Shown here: positions 43,646-53,789 of the stretch, in pieces
How positions within the stretch are numbered: the first letter of the stretch is position 1
Layout of the letters: the number at the start of each line of letters is the position of its first letter
Source: Chara braunii
Lineage: Eukaryota > Streptophyta > Charophyceae > Charales > Characeae
Direction: 5' to 3'
Assembly: GCA_003427395.1 (NCBI GenBank)
Contig: BFEA01000398.1
Location: 1,111,417 to 1,168,337, forward strand
Length of the DNA: 56,921 bases
The notes under the pieces: model-generated
Told to the model about the DNA's origin: nothing
Seen by the model: the letters and a program-made list of their open reading frames with translations, nothing else
The model's database searches: none
Made by a program: the position numbers and the translations under genes

Positions 43646-43819
43646 ACAAACATCTTCTTTCTTTTACTACATTTTTCTTTCTTTCACAGTTTTGTAGTTT
43701 TGGTGAAGAGTCTACCACGTAAGTGTTGGTGCGCTGAAAAGCGAACGTGGTAGACTCTTCACCAAAACTGCAAAACTGTGAAACAAAGAAAAATGCAGTA
43801 AAAGAAAGAAGATGTTTGT
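43646..43819. repeat. Foldback with 75-nt arms and 24-nt loop
   Basis: Arms 43,646-43,720 and 43,745-43,819 pair with only three irregular positions, one of which would be G-U in RNA. A diverged third copy of loop plus right arm lies at about 43,458-43,551. No transposon-type target repeat was found. Confidence 0.82.
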
Positions 43820-43879
43820 GTTAACATTTTCTATTTTTTCTCCCTTTGCCTATTGGTTTTCCTCTTTTGCTCCTCTCTT

Positions 43880-44047
43880 CCTTGTGTTTAACACCTCTTC
43901 CTTCACTCTGCCTCTTTACCATAGCGTGCAAGTGTTTTGTTATGGCATACGGGGATGGGGGCAGCTCGCGCTCAACTTCATCAACGTGGCGAGCCTTGTA
44001 CGTTAGAGGCACAGTGGAGGAGGCGTTAAGAAGACTGAGAAACTGAA
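43880..44047 (+). other. Possible terminal exon
   Basis: A long pyrimidine-rich tract ending TTTACCATAG is followed by an open frame to TGA (44,045) encoding MAYGDGGSSRSTSSTWRALY then VRGTVEEALRRLRN. The end resembles the GTVEE motif near the tail of SNF2-type helicases, but the piece is too short to decide. No other exon was recognised. Confidence 0.25.
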
Positions 44048-44535
44048 TGATTTCAATGTGTTTTTGTTTTTTATTTTTATCCTTTGATTCAGTGTAAATA
44101 TTTTTTGTAAAACACTGAAAGGAATAATAATACTGTGAAACAAAGTGTCATTCTGGTTTGTCCGTCTCTTTGCCTGTTTGTCCTTTCAATTTTCTTTTCT
44201 TTGCTCATCTTATTTCTTCTACTTCACGTGCTCATGCTCTTAGTCAATAGTTCTGTGACAATATATATATATATATATATGCGCTTAATGTTAAGTGAGC
44301 GTAGGAATGAGCCATTCATCTTAGAAACAATGTCAGGCTAACCTTGTTCGCATAGGTATATCATATATGTATAAATAGTAAAAATATAAAGAGTTTAACT
44401 AGGAAGTTTTTCATGCTCGGGCGGGCCTGCACGGCCCGGCACCTGGGCGTGACGCCCGGAGTATTTTTTATTATATGAATATAAATATATAAAAATAAGT
44501 ATATAAAAGAAATACACTTGTATTATATATATATA

Positions 44536-45297
44536 CAAGGTTGCCGGCGTTCGGGACGGGCTGAACGCCCGAACCCGAACGCCCGAACGTTTGGGACCCC
44601 CTCTCGACGCGTTCGGACGTTCGGCCGAACACGGAACCAAAAAAAAAAAAAAAAAGTTTCCAAAAATTATGCAAAAAACATATGTCATGCAAAAGAATAA
44701 ACTAAACAACATTTGCATCAACAGTACATCCAAATTCCTTACCAGATTTGAAATAAAAATCAAATACGAAAAATAAATAATATTAATGAAAATAAGAAAA
44801 AATAAAACGAGAATGAAATTATTGCGTGGGCGAGCAAGTTTTTTACACCGCCATCTTTGGCAAATTTTCATTTTTTTTTTGGCTTTGTCAAATGCCATGA
44901 AATTTCATACATATGTATCTTACATAATCGAGAACCTAAAAATAAAGTTTGAAAAAATAATAATTTTTTTCAGGCCCCGAAATAAAGGGAAAACAAAAAG
45001 TGAAAAAAGAAAAAAAACAAATCAGTAAGTGGGAAAGCAAATTTTGACACCACCGTCTTTGCCGATTTTTCATTATTGTTTGGCTCCACAGAAGGACTTC
45101 AAAATTGAGAGACAGGTAGCTTACATAACAGAGAACTCACAAAAAAAAAATCAGAAAAAAACAATAATTATTAGGTACTAAAATAATTTTTTGCGGGGTC
45201 CGAACCCCTTCGGGTTCGGGCCCCGTACGGGGACCCGAACACCCGAACGTTCGGGGGTCAGCTTAGGGGCCTCCGTACGTTCGGCCTGGCAACTCTG
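44536..45297. mobile_element. hAT-like miniature element with CCGAACG subterminal repeats
   Basis: Ends CAAGGTTGCCGG and CCTGGCAACTCTG form imperfect inverted repeats. Flanks TATATATA and TATATGTA agree at seven of eight bases, as expected of an 8-bp target duplication in a TA run. GC-rich words of CCGAACG/CGTTCGGG type crowd both ends, like transposase-binding subterminal repeats. The 762 bp are AT-rich inside, with no transposase. Confidence 0.7.
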
Positions 45298-45429
45298 TAT
45301 ATGTATATATATAATAATTGAATTTAGATTTCGAATTAAAGCTAATTAAATGCAATTGAGAAATGAGTCATATTCAATTGGTTATATCGTATAGATTTAA
45401 TTTAACTACATTAGAAGATATTTATAAAT

Positions 45430-45754
45430 ATGTACCTGGGCGTGACGCCCGGAGTACCCGAGCGTAAAAATAATTTTTATTTTTATTTTTACTGTTTGCT
45501 TTTTGTGCTTTCTCAGAGGACCCCAAATCTGGGTTTGTTTCACGTTTTGAGAGTTGGTTGTCAAGGGGGGGAAAGGGGGGTATAAATTGTTTTTGAAAGG
45601 GCTAAGAGAGGTTAAACCGTTAAAGAGAGGTTCTTAGTGTGATTTTTATTTTTTTTTTATCTTTGATTCGTGATGAATTTTGATGTGACCCTCAACCAAA
45701 GTTCTTTGTATTGCAATTCTACACAACGTTTTTTTTTTTTTGGATTTTTTTTTN

Positions 45755-45796
<42 letters not shown>

Positions 45797-45870
45797 GTTG
45801 GGGCTGCTCGGAACCATGATCGGGGGCCATGCCCGATCGGGCACCCAGGCCTGTATCCAGGCACAAGTTG
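45430..45870. mobile_element. Probable relative of the hAT-like miniature elements
   Basis: Starts CCTGGGCGTGACGCCCGG (also found at 44,449). Contains GATGTGACCCTCAACCAAAG and ATTCTACACAAC, matching the internal core of the 40,177 element. It then has a T run with one N, and ends GCCCGATCGGGCACCCAGG. Ends pair loosely as CCTGGG/CCCAGG. No clean target duplication found. Confidence 0.5.
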
Positions 45871-46379
45871 GGTGCGTGGACGCTAGGAAAAACAACCTAG
45901 GAGTTGTGTTATTTTTCTCATTAAGTGTTTGTGGCCTCAGGCTAAACCATTCATTTTAGAAGCAATGCTTAGTGTTTTTGTCTGAACCTCCCTCTCAGAA
46001 GAAACATCCAAAAAGTTTAGTCATTCATCCTAGAAACAATGCTCAACCTTTTTTCTTAGTATCGAAGAAAGTGGAGTACTCTGGGCCATTCATCTTAGAA
46101 ACAATGTCCGAAACATGTTAAAAAAACACCTAAAAGTAAACATCAGCCAAATCATTAGAAATAATGTCTGGCCCTAAAACTTCAAGTAGTCAAAACCCCA
46201 AAGAATAAACCACCAGACCATTCATCTTAGAAACAATGCTTGGTTGTGGAGAAAACAAGTCAAAGCAAATAGCAACCAAGCCATTCATCTTAGAAACAAT
46301 GCTTGGTCCTTCAGAAAGCAAAACAAAACAAAGCGATCAGGCCATTCATCTTAGAAACAATGCCCGACCAAGCCAAACG

Positions 46380-47035
46380 CAAGCAAAACCACCTTCCTCC
46401 CACCTTCCCCAATTCATCCCTCCTTGTCTGTATTCAAACAAATAGAAATAATAGATGAATCTTCAAGCATGCATTCCCTTTACTTAGTCTGAATGAAGTC
46501 TTGAACAAAAAGACAAGTCCATAGGGGCGCACACATACGTAGCAGACAAAGTAGAGAGATGTACTGATATGGGCTTAGTGGGTCCACACAAGAGTGAGAA
46601 TTATGCCCCTGGAACCTCGCATAGGTTTCGAGATGCTCCAACAATAGGTGGGTTGCTCCAGCAATATGTGGGTTGCTCCAACAATCGGTGGGTAGACCTC
46701 CCACTTGGTCTTGATGCAGTCCTACGGGATTCCAATCCCACGTGCCGCCTTCCTCTTCAAACCACAAATAAGACAGAATAAGAAGGGCAGAAGAAGGGGT
46801 TTCAGATTCGAGAGATACAGGAAGGGGACAAACTCAACTCGCATGAGAGGGCCTTGATACCTTCAATCGCTTGAGGGTCCCGCAATGGTAGCCAGAATCT
46901 CAGTAAGACGGCTAAGCCACGACCTGAACGCAGCATAACAATACTTTGACCAGCCTCCAAGTCACGACAATGACCCCTTTGTAAAACCTGGCCACTTCCA
47001 AAAGTCCTCGCGCCTCCACCTGTGACCAAATCGCC
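46380..47035. other. Stretch with a 24-bp triplet repeat only
   Basis: GGTGGGTTGCTCCAACAAT recurs three times with changes at 46,628-46,694. No gene recognised. Confidence 0.45.
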
Positions 47036-47486
47036 GCTATGCAACCTAGGAAGGCTATGTCGAATAGAGCACACCCCCTGAGCTCTATTCAAATACGTGC
47101 ATTAGTAGCTCAACATAGTAAAGAGAAACCAACAATAACGCACCATCAAAATTGCTCACCACAAAAGCTCCACAACAAGGTAGAGTGGCACCCTCAACAA
47201 GTCCAACGAGAAGCTCGACAACGACGTGGTAAAAAAAAGGTTCAAATGCCAATCGAAAATTCAGCAACTGTGTTAGCTGAGAAAAATCAGCAATATCCCA
47301 GTAGGAAAAACACAACAATGCAGCAACCTGGCAATCTAAATTCTCAGTAGCAGCAGGAAGCAGCAAGAAGTGCAGCGGTAATAGCTCAAGTAATGCAAAC
47401 TTGGGTTCAAACGTAAAACGCGGGTTAAGGCTTGCTACGCCAGCAGCGGTTCTTTCGATCCAATCTTACTTGCGGCGACACCCAGT

Positions 47487-47753
47487 TTGAGTAGCAACAA
47501 TCTTTCAAAACTTGTAGCCCCTTGCTTGGATATCAGCAGTAGACTGAAGTTTCATTCACTGATGGGACTAACCAGACATATCACTTTACCAGTTGAGAAC
47601 CTTGGTCACATTACGGTCTTTCGGAGGGCGTCTACAAGATCCGCACGAGATACCGGTATTGTCTATGGTGCAACAACGACCTTCACGAAGTGGTCAGCTG
47701 TCCCACAAAGGCCATGGAATCCCTTTCGGGAAAGTGAGCACTGCCGAAAGTGA
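47487..47753 (+). pseudogene. gag zinc-knuckle segment of element 5
   Basis: In the frame through 47,660, CLWCNNDLHEVVSC is a CX2CX4HX4C zinc knuckle, preceded by RYRYCLW as in element 1 (RYGYCLW). The 47,040-47,350 Gln-rich open frame upstream may be the gag N-terminus. Confidence 0.6.
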
Positions 47754-48164
47754 TACGGCTGTACTCTCGACGCCTTTGGAACCGGTTGCTTCGTGAGCAA
47801 CCTTCCTTAGTTCCGAGGCACATGTGGAAGTTGTAAGTCCTTTCGTTGTTCTTTCTTTTGAGGACTTCGTTGCACGGCTCGTTCCATCACTAGGATCTCA
47901 AGCTCAAGGACACAGTGTGTTTGTGGTTTCTTCTTCGTCCGGAAGCGACGACAACTTATCGTCTTCAAGTGGTTCTTAGAGGGATTCGGCGCACCAATTC
48001 AACGTAGAGGTCTTGGACCCGTTGTCGCTCGGGGATTTTGCATGGCTTCCCCTCCCTTCCATAGGCCGCTTACCGGGACCGCAATGAGCAACACTATGCG
48101 CCCATCTCCACACGTGTTTGTCCTTCTATGACCACCAACTTCGCCGACGAAAAACGAAGTTGCA

Positions 48165-48722
48165 GTGGGAGACCTCCTTGCCTATATTACCAAGGTGGTT
48201 CGCGAGTTTCGCACACAGCGGTATGATGACAACAACGCATCGCTCCTTTGCGTTCGCATCCAAGTTGGGCAAGCGTCCTGCAGCGCTTTGCTGGATAGCG
48301 CCGCGACTCGTAATTTCATGAGCCATCCTTTATGCAAAGGGCCCACCTTGGTGCACAAGTTCAAAGGTAGTCACATCCTACGACGGTCAAGATGGCAGAC
48401 TGTTAGACACAACAACTTCTTGATCGCTACATCGAAGTTGGTGTCAGTCTATTTCACACCTTATGCATGCGAACCGGTTACGTTTGACGTCTTGGACACG
48501 GACTTCATCATGATTTTGGGGATGCCTTGGCTCGCAAGTGGGAACCACACGGTCAACTTCCATCGGCGGACACTCACCGTTCGCGACGCCTTTGGCGTCG
48601 AGATGCCGTGTACCATCCCTCTTCCGCACCCTTCTATCAGGTCCCAAGTTGTTATGGCCAAGTCTTTCCGTTCCACTTGCGCTTACCAGCGGACTGACGC
48701 CTATGTTTTCTTAGGACCGTAG
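48165..48722 (+). CDS. Protease segment of element 5
   Basis: Open for 185 codons. CSALLDSAATRNFMSHPL aligns with the element 1 protease (CSALIDCGASPNFMS), but the active-site Gly is Ala (Asp-Ser-Ala), so it would be inactive. DTDFIMILGMPWLAS is the second conserved strand. Confidence 0.75.
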   Translation: MGDLLAYITKVVREFRTQRYDDNNASLLCVRIQVGQASCSALLDSAATRNFMSHPLCKGPTLVHKFKGSHILRRSRWQTVRHNNFLIATSKLVSVYFTPYACEPVTFDVLDTDFIMILGMPWLASGNHTVNFHRRTLTVRDAFGVEMPCTIPLPHPSIRSQVVMAKSFRSTCAYQRTDAYVFLGP

Positions 48723-48739
48723 CAGTGATTGAGTTTTCA

Positions 48740-49950
48740 CCTACAGACTTGTCTTCGGACACCCGCATCGTGCGGTTGCTTGACGAGTTCGCCGACGTCC
48801 TCGAGTCTCCTACCGGTGTGGTGCCGGATTGACCGAACTCCCATGAGATCATTCTGGACGTCAATGTTATGCCGTCGAAAGGATGCATCTATCGCATGAG
48901 CGAAGAGGAGCTCGCGGTTCTCTGCGCGCAACTCAGACTTGTTGGAAAAGGGTTGCATTCGCCCAAGTAGCTCACCGTATGTTGCACCAGTTCTCTTCGT
49001 ATGAAAGAAGAACAAGGATCTTCACTTGTGCATCGACTATTGCAAGATCAACGCACAAATCGTCAACAATGTTGGGCCTCTTCCTCGTATTGGCGATCTT
49101 CTTGAGCGTTTGGGCCGCGCAAAATATTTTTCCAAGTCCGATTTGAAGTCGGGCTATCATCAGCTTTCAATACGCCCGCAAGATTGCTATAAATCCGTGT
49201 TCAAGACGCGGTATGGGCATTTTGTGGGTTGTTAGCCTTTTGGCCTCACCAATGCCCCATTGACTTTTCAAGCGATGATGACAAACAAGTTTCGCGCAAT
49301 GTTGGACCGGTTTGTGATGGTGTACTTGGACGATATTCTCATCTATAGCTGGACCTTGGAGGACCATCTCGCGCATCTTCTAAGCGTGTTGAAAACGCTT
49401 CGTTGCGCCAAGTACAAAGCCAACTACGACAAATGCAAATTCATACGGCAAGAGTTTAGGTACTTGGGCTATTTTGTCACACCGGAGGGCATTAGTTTGT
49501 TATCAGACAAGATTCAACCCATCCAAGAGTGGTCGGAGCCGAAGAACGTTACAGATGTTCGTTCGTTCTTGGCCTAACCGGTTACTATCAACGCTTTATG
49601 AAAGGCTATTCAAAGATCACGGCCCAATTGACCAAGCTCCAATGCGAGGATTGGTTGTTCGCCTTCGGTGACGATGCCCGCTCCTCCTTTTTAGTCCTCA
49701 AAGCTGCCTTGCTATCCACAAAGGTTTTACGCATCTACGACCCGCTTTTACCGCCGCGAATCGCTACCGATGCGTGTGACTATGATAGTGGTGCCGTCCT
49801 CGAGCAACGATGACGTGGACTGGCACTCGGTCGAATACTTTACTAAGAAAGTGCCCTCCATGCATTCGATTGACGACACACGGAAGGAGGAGTTATTAAC
49901 CTCCGTACATGCGTCCGTTGGTCTTCTACAATACCCAAGATCTGGTCAAT
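48740..49950 (+). pseudogene. Reverse transcriptase and RNase H of element 5
   Basis: Frame pieces carry CIYRMSEEELAVLCAQL, MCIDYCKINAQIVNNVGPLP, the active-site VYLDDILIYSW, WSEPKNVTDVRSFLA and GYYQRFMKGYSKITAQ, then RNase H IATDACDYDSGAVLEQR with the first catalytic Asp kept. Stops at about 49,234 and frame shifts near 48,950, 49,575 and 49,810. Confidence 0.8.
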
Positions 49951-50100
49951 AGGACCATCGCCCGTTGGATGGCTTTCGTTGACCATTTTGACTTCTTCCC
50001 CTATCACATTCTCAGAAAGTTGAACTGTTTTGCAGACGCTCTTTGATGACGTCCGGACCATTGTACGGCGGTCTACTCGACGTTCGAGATTGACGACGAG

Positions 50101-51621
50101 TTGCGGGACAGCTTCATCTATGCCTGCCAAGCTGACCTTGAGTTTCACGACAAGTACGCGAATTGCTCCATTCCAAATCCGGCGCTATCGCACTATCGGA
50201 TCCAAGAGGGCTATTTGCGAATCCACTCGCGGGGAAAGGATCTTCTTTGCATGCCAAGTAACCCACACTTGTGTACACGGCTTCTTAGCGAGTTCCACGA
50301 CGCTCCCGCCGATTCAATCGTACGATTGGCCGACTTGGTGAGTGCTTTTGGTGGTCCGGCCTTCTTCACGATGTCACACGCTACTGCAAGTCATGCGAGG
50401 TTTGTCGATGTTGCAAATCCCGCAATCATCATCCATTCGCGAGTTGCGACCATTACCGGTCCCCTTAAAACGAAGGTAAGTGATTGCCATGGACATCACT
50501 GGGTCGTTCCCCAAGCACAAGACCGGTGTGGATGGAATTATCATGGTGGTCGATCGATTCACGAAGTTCGCCATGTGTTTGCCTTGCTGCTATCACGCTA
50601 AGGCACCGGAGTTGGCTGAGGTTCTTTACGCCGGTTGGATTCGTACCAAGGCTTACCCCAAGAAGATCGTTTGCGACCGCAACACTTGGTTCATGTTCGA
50701 TTTTTGGTTGGGGCTCATCAAACGAGGGGGCTAATCTCTCAAGTCGAGTTCAGCTCACCACCCGCGAACCGATGGCCAAACGAAGAGGCCGCACAGATTC
50801 TTCTTCGCGCTCTCATCCGTCCCGACCAAAAGGATTGGGTTGAGCCGCTCCCGGATGTTGATTTGGCATATAACTCGTCCATTTATCCGGTTATCGGGAT
50901 GTCGCCCTCTGAGTTCGAGCATGGCTCGCCGTTCAGTTCTCGGGTGGACACGGTCGTCCCACGGGCGACCGAGAGCGACGACCACCTTGTCTTTATTCGA
51001 CAGATGCAAGAACTTCTTGTCAAGGCACGCGACCAGTTGTCGAAGATGCAACAACGCATGAGCCAACAAGTCAATCGCTAGCGTCTTCCTTGTCCATTCC
51101 GCACCGGCGGCCTCGTTTGGCTCTCTGGCGTGGAATTCAGCCTCGAACAAGGTATCTGTTGCAAGCTCCTAGCGACATTAGCCCCCACAGGCTATGCCCC
51201 CACAGGTTATGCCCCCGAAGGACCATCATTTGTCATTAAGGTGCCCGCCCACTTGCCTGTCTACTCGGGTTTTCATTGTTCAAAGTTGGCTCTTTCCGTT
51301 TCGGCGGAATGCGACGACCTTGCCTGGCAATGATCGCAAGACCCACTCTCCGTGGACGGTTTTCAAGAGGTTAGTGGCATTATATCGCAGCGGCGCTACA
51401 ACACCAAGCTGACGGAGTACTCTGTACATTTTTTTTTTTGTAACCACAAGGCTGACCGCTGGTTGACCGGTGCGGAACTTCCGGCGACAACCCCCAACAT
51501 CCTCGCACGTTACGAACGCAAGCTACAAGGCAAGATGGTACCTTCGGCTCCACGCCGCACTCACGTCCAGGTTCCACCATCGGATTGTCAGCTTCGCCCT
51601 CGACCCGGCTTGACTTCATAA
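50101..51621 (+). pseudogene. Integrase and chromodomain-like tail of element 5
   Basis: The zinc-finger approach (HYRIQEGYLRIHSRGKDLL) is followed by the core MDITGSFPKHKTGVDGIIMV with the first catalytic Asp, the degraded second-Asp motif KIVCDRNTWF and the degraded Glu motif. LPDVDLAYNSSIYPVIG comes next. The C-terminal domain is short and carries a repeat (CCCACAGGCTATG, 51,184-51,225). The tail has DGFQEVSGIISQRRYNTKL and DRWLTGAELPATTP. Confidence 0.78.
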
Positions 51622-51632
51622 GGATGGGGGGG
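51620..51632 (+). other. Polypurine tract of element 5
   Basis: AAGGATGGGGGGG stands directly before TGTGACATGC, the likely 3' LTR start. Confidence 0.65.
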
Positions 51633-53158
51633 TGTGACATGCTGAGCCTGCACAGGGGCCCCATTTTGGGGGCCCGACGGTTGCTGTGGGCCCCAGGCCG
51701 CACACCTGTCGGACACGTGCCCTGGAGGCCCACGGCTGGCCCTTACGACGCAGGATTTGATTCGAGACAACATCCATTTATTTATTTAATTATTGGCTGT
51801 CCTATTTTTGTCTGTTCAGGCGTTGTTTCGGACCTGCAGTCCCCAAGGCCGTGCCTTGGGCCAGGTTCATCAGGAGGCACGCCTCCCTGGGCCAGGTTCA
51901 CTAGGAGGCACGCCTCCCTGGGCCAGGTACAGGGTCTGGATGTCCGGTCAGGACCCAGACCCAGTAGGCCCACGTTGTGGGCACATGACCGTAGGCACAT
52001 AGAGGCAGACCGGTCGGCCCAGCGCTACTTATAGTTGGGCCACGGCTGCACAGACACAGTTGGAGTAGCTCACTTCTTGGGCGACACGCTGATGGAACAA
52101 CGTTGCAACACTACAACACTGCGCTAGGAGGTAGAGGTAGAGGTGTAGGTAGGCCGAGGGGCGGAGGCCATACCTGCGTTGGTGGTACTTACCTGGGCGC
52201 CATAGCTGCGCTCCATGCCAGCAACCTGCACAGGGACCTCGACGATAGTCAGTACATCGCGGCAGTTACCTGCAGGTGAGATAGTGAGGAGGACGACATT
52301 GTCTTCTTCTTCTTCATCTCGCCCTCCATCTCTTCTCCCTCCTTTCTGCTTCTTCTTCTTCTTCTTCTTCTTCGGAGAGAGGTTACCGGCAGAGGTTACA
52401 TCGGGCATCAGGCCCAGGATCCGATTCGACATTTTTGTGGCAGACATTGATTGGACATTCGGCAGGGAGACTATTTTTGGACTTCGTTGTCATGAGCTTG
52501 GTCTTCTCCCTCGCCTCCATCTTCGTCTCGCCTCTCCCCCCATCTCTCATCTATTGTATCTCCCCCATGTGCATGCAAGGAGGGACCTTTCTTTTGTGTA
52601 TGCGGTCCCTCCTCGCTCTCTCACATGTGCGGTGTATGGTGGGATTCCCCATCAGTATCTGACAGGTCAGGTCATATCTTTGAGTCTTCTACTGGGCTAT
52701 GTTGTGCTATTTTCATATGTATTTCAATGTACATTGCTTGTGATGCTTTGCTACTGCTGCATTGTTCATTCGAGTCCTTTTCATCACTTTGCGTCCTTGG
52801 CTCCATATACATGGCTCAACTGAGGATGTATCACTGTCCGCGTGCTTGCCGGCTTGAGTGCGTGTGTGACCCGCAAGCGTACTTGTTCGTTTGGAGGCCC
52901 CGCCGATACTTACCTGTGGCCGTGACTTTGAGCGTTGCGGCGGGAAAAACACTCAAGTGGTAGGGGTATGCTTGTGACACTTAGAGCAGCGGGAAAACAC
53001 TCAAGTAGCAGGTAGGCCGTTACCACTCAAGCAGTGGTAGAAGTGTCGGGTACTTGAGGCCGAGCAAAAGAGGACAAAAGTTGGCATTTTTAGAGGCCCA
53101 GTAGCGGTAGGCTAGAGGTAGGCCGGTACCAGTCCAAGTAGCCTGAGTCTAGGGCCTG
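51633..53158 (+). repeat. 3' LTR of element 5 and adjoining LTR-like sequence
   Basis: Starts TGTGACATGCTGAGCC. It holds two copies of a GGGCCAGGTTCA.AGGAGGC unit (51,857-51,925), a CTT microsatellite (52,301-52,373), and a perfect 9-bp stem GGAGGGACC / GGTCCCTCC (52,579 and 52,604). Further on, GCCGATACTTACCTGTGGCC aligns with repeat units A and B. The end at about 53,158 is inferred from the ATATCAGAGCC word that follows. It may comprise more than one LTR. Confidence 0.5.
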
Positions 53159-53789
53159 TACGAACGATATCAGAGCCTGCAATGGTGTTTCCTTCCGAAA
53201 GGGAGGAGGTACCGGTTGCTGGGAGGTCGCGTGGCCTAGGAAGTCACCACCCAAGAGGCAAGTAGGCCGCTATATCTTCTGGAGGAGCGAGTAGCTCTTC
53301 CTCATTTGCGGTGTGCAAGGTTGGGCGACATATTGCTTGATCGGGCAGCCAGTTTCAGAGCACTGCCTGGGAGGACGAACAGCAGTTGGGCGCTCAGCTT
53401 GGCTATGGCGATCAGCCCAACCTGAGGAGGAGGAAGAAGGGGGCGAGGAGGAGAGTGGCGAGGTACCTACCTGGCTATGGTGGACACCATCTTCATCACC
53501 TTGATAGGCGCTGCATCTGGAAGGCCCCAGTTGGGGTAGTGCCGCAACAAGGAAGCTCGAGGTAGAGTCGGGCATGGCGGCTTGATGAGCAGCGACCATA
53601 GCTGCTTTGTGTTGTCCTTTGCACAGGAGGGCAGAGCCCTTAGTAGTCCGCCATAGCCTTTCCATGGGAGAGGAGGAAGAAGGGGGAAGCCATGGCTATG
53701 GTGGACCAGTTATTGTGCTGGCAGTAAGAGGGAACTTCGGATATTGATTCTGGTTCATCCACTCATTGTTATTATTATTATTTGGAACA
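53159..53789. other. Leader-like block after LTR sequence
   Basis: CGATATCAGAGCC at 53,167 matches 10 of 12 bases of the tRNA-Met primer site. Then come GAAGTCACCAC, a GGA-rich run and CCTACCTGGCTATGGTGGAC (53,467), the same layout as 32,639-33,060. No gag follows, so this could be a non-coding LTR element. Confidence 0.45.

Larger units (their letters stand above)
39890..46370 (+). repeat. Ten copies of a short hairpin repeat with conserved loop and varying complementary arms
   Basis: The core CATTCATCTTAGAAACAATG is at 39,897, 39,991, 44,313, 45,948, 46,022, 46,087, 46,153 (shortened), 46,219, 46,283 and 46,343. CATT pairs with AATG. Beyond one unpaired base on the left, the flanks pair although their sequence changes, for example GACTAG with CTAGTC (copy 2), ACCAAG with CTTGGT (copy 9) and CTAAA with TTAG (copy 4). 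The last seven copies are 60-74 bp apart with unrelated A-rich sequence between. Confidence 0.8.
47040..51632 (+). mobile_element. Element 5: decayed Ty3/gypsy retrotransposon of element 1's family
   Basis: Plus-strand order: Gln-rich gag fragment, zinc knuckle, protease, RT, RNase H, integrase, chromodomain-like tail, polypurine tract, LTR. Many motifs agree with element 1 (LLERLGRAKYFSKSDLKSGY, HYRIQEGYLRIHSRGKDLL, WLTGAELPATTPNILARYE). Frames change at least ten times. No 5' LTR was found in the window. Confidence 0.82.

Noticed and set aside
45948-46362. CRISPR array
   Set aside because: The repeats are spaced like one, but the genome is eukaryotic, repeat ends vary, complementarity runs into the spacers, and there are no cas genes.
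46700-46745. tRNA-like arm GGGATTCCAATCCC
   Set aside because: No matching A box or cloverleaf upstream; a simple short palindrome.
52579-52612. Bacterial-type terminator (9-bp stem)
   Set aside because: Wrong domain of life and no T run after the stem; a chance or structural palindrome in LTR sequence.
52215-52823. 202-codon plus-strand open frame
   Set aside because: Includes a CTT microsatellite (Phe run) and LTR-like sequence. No motif, and no support for a gene.
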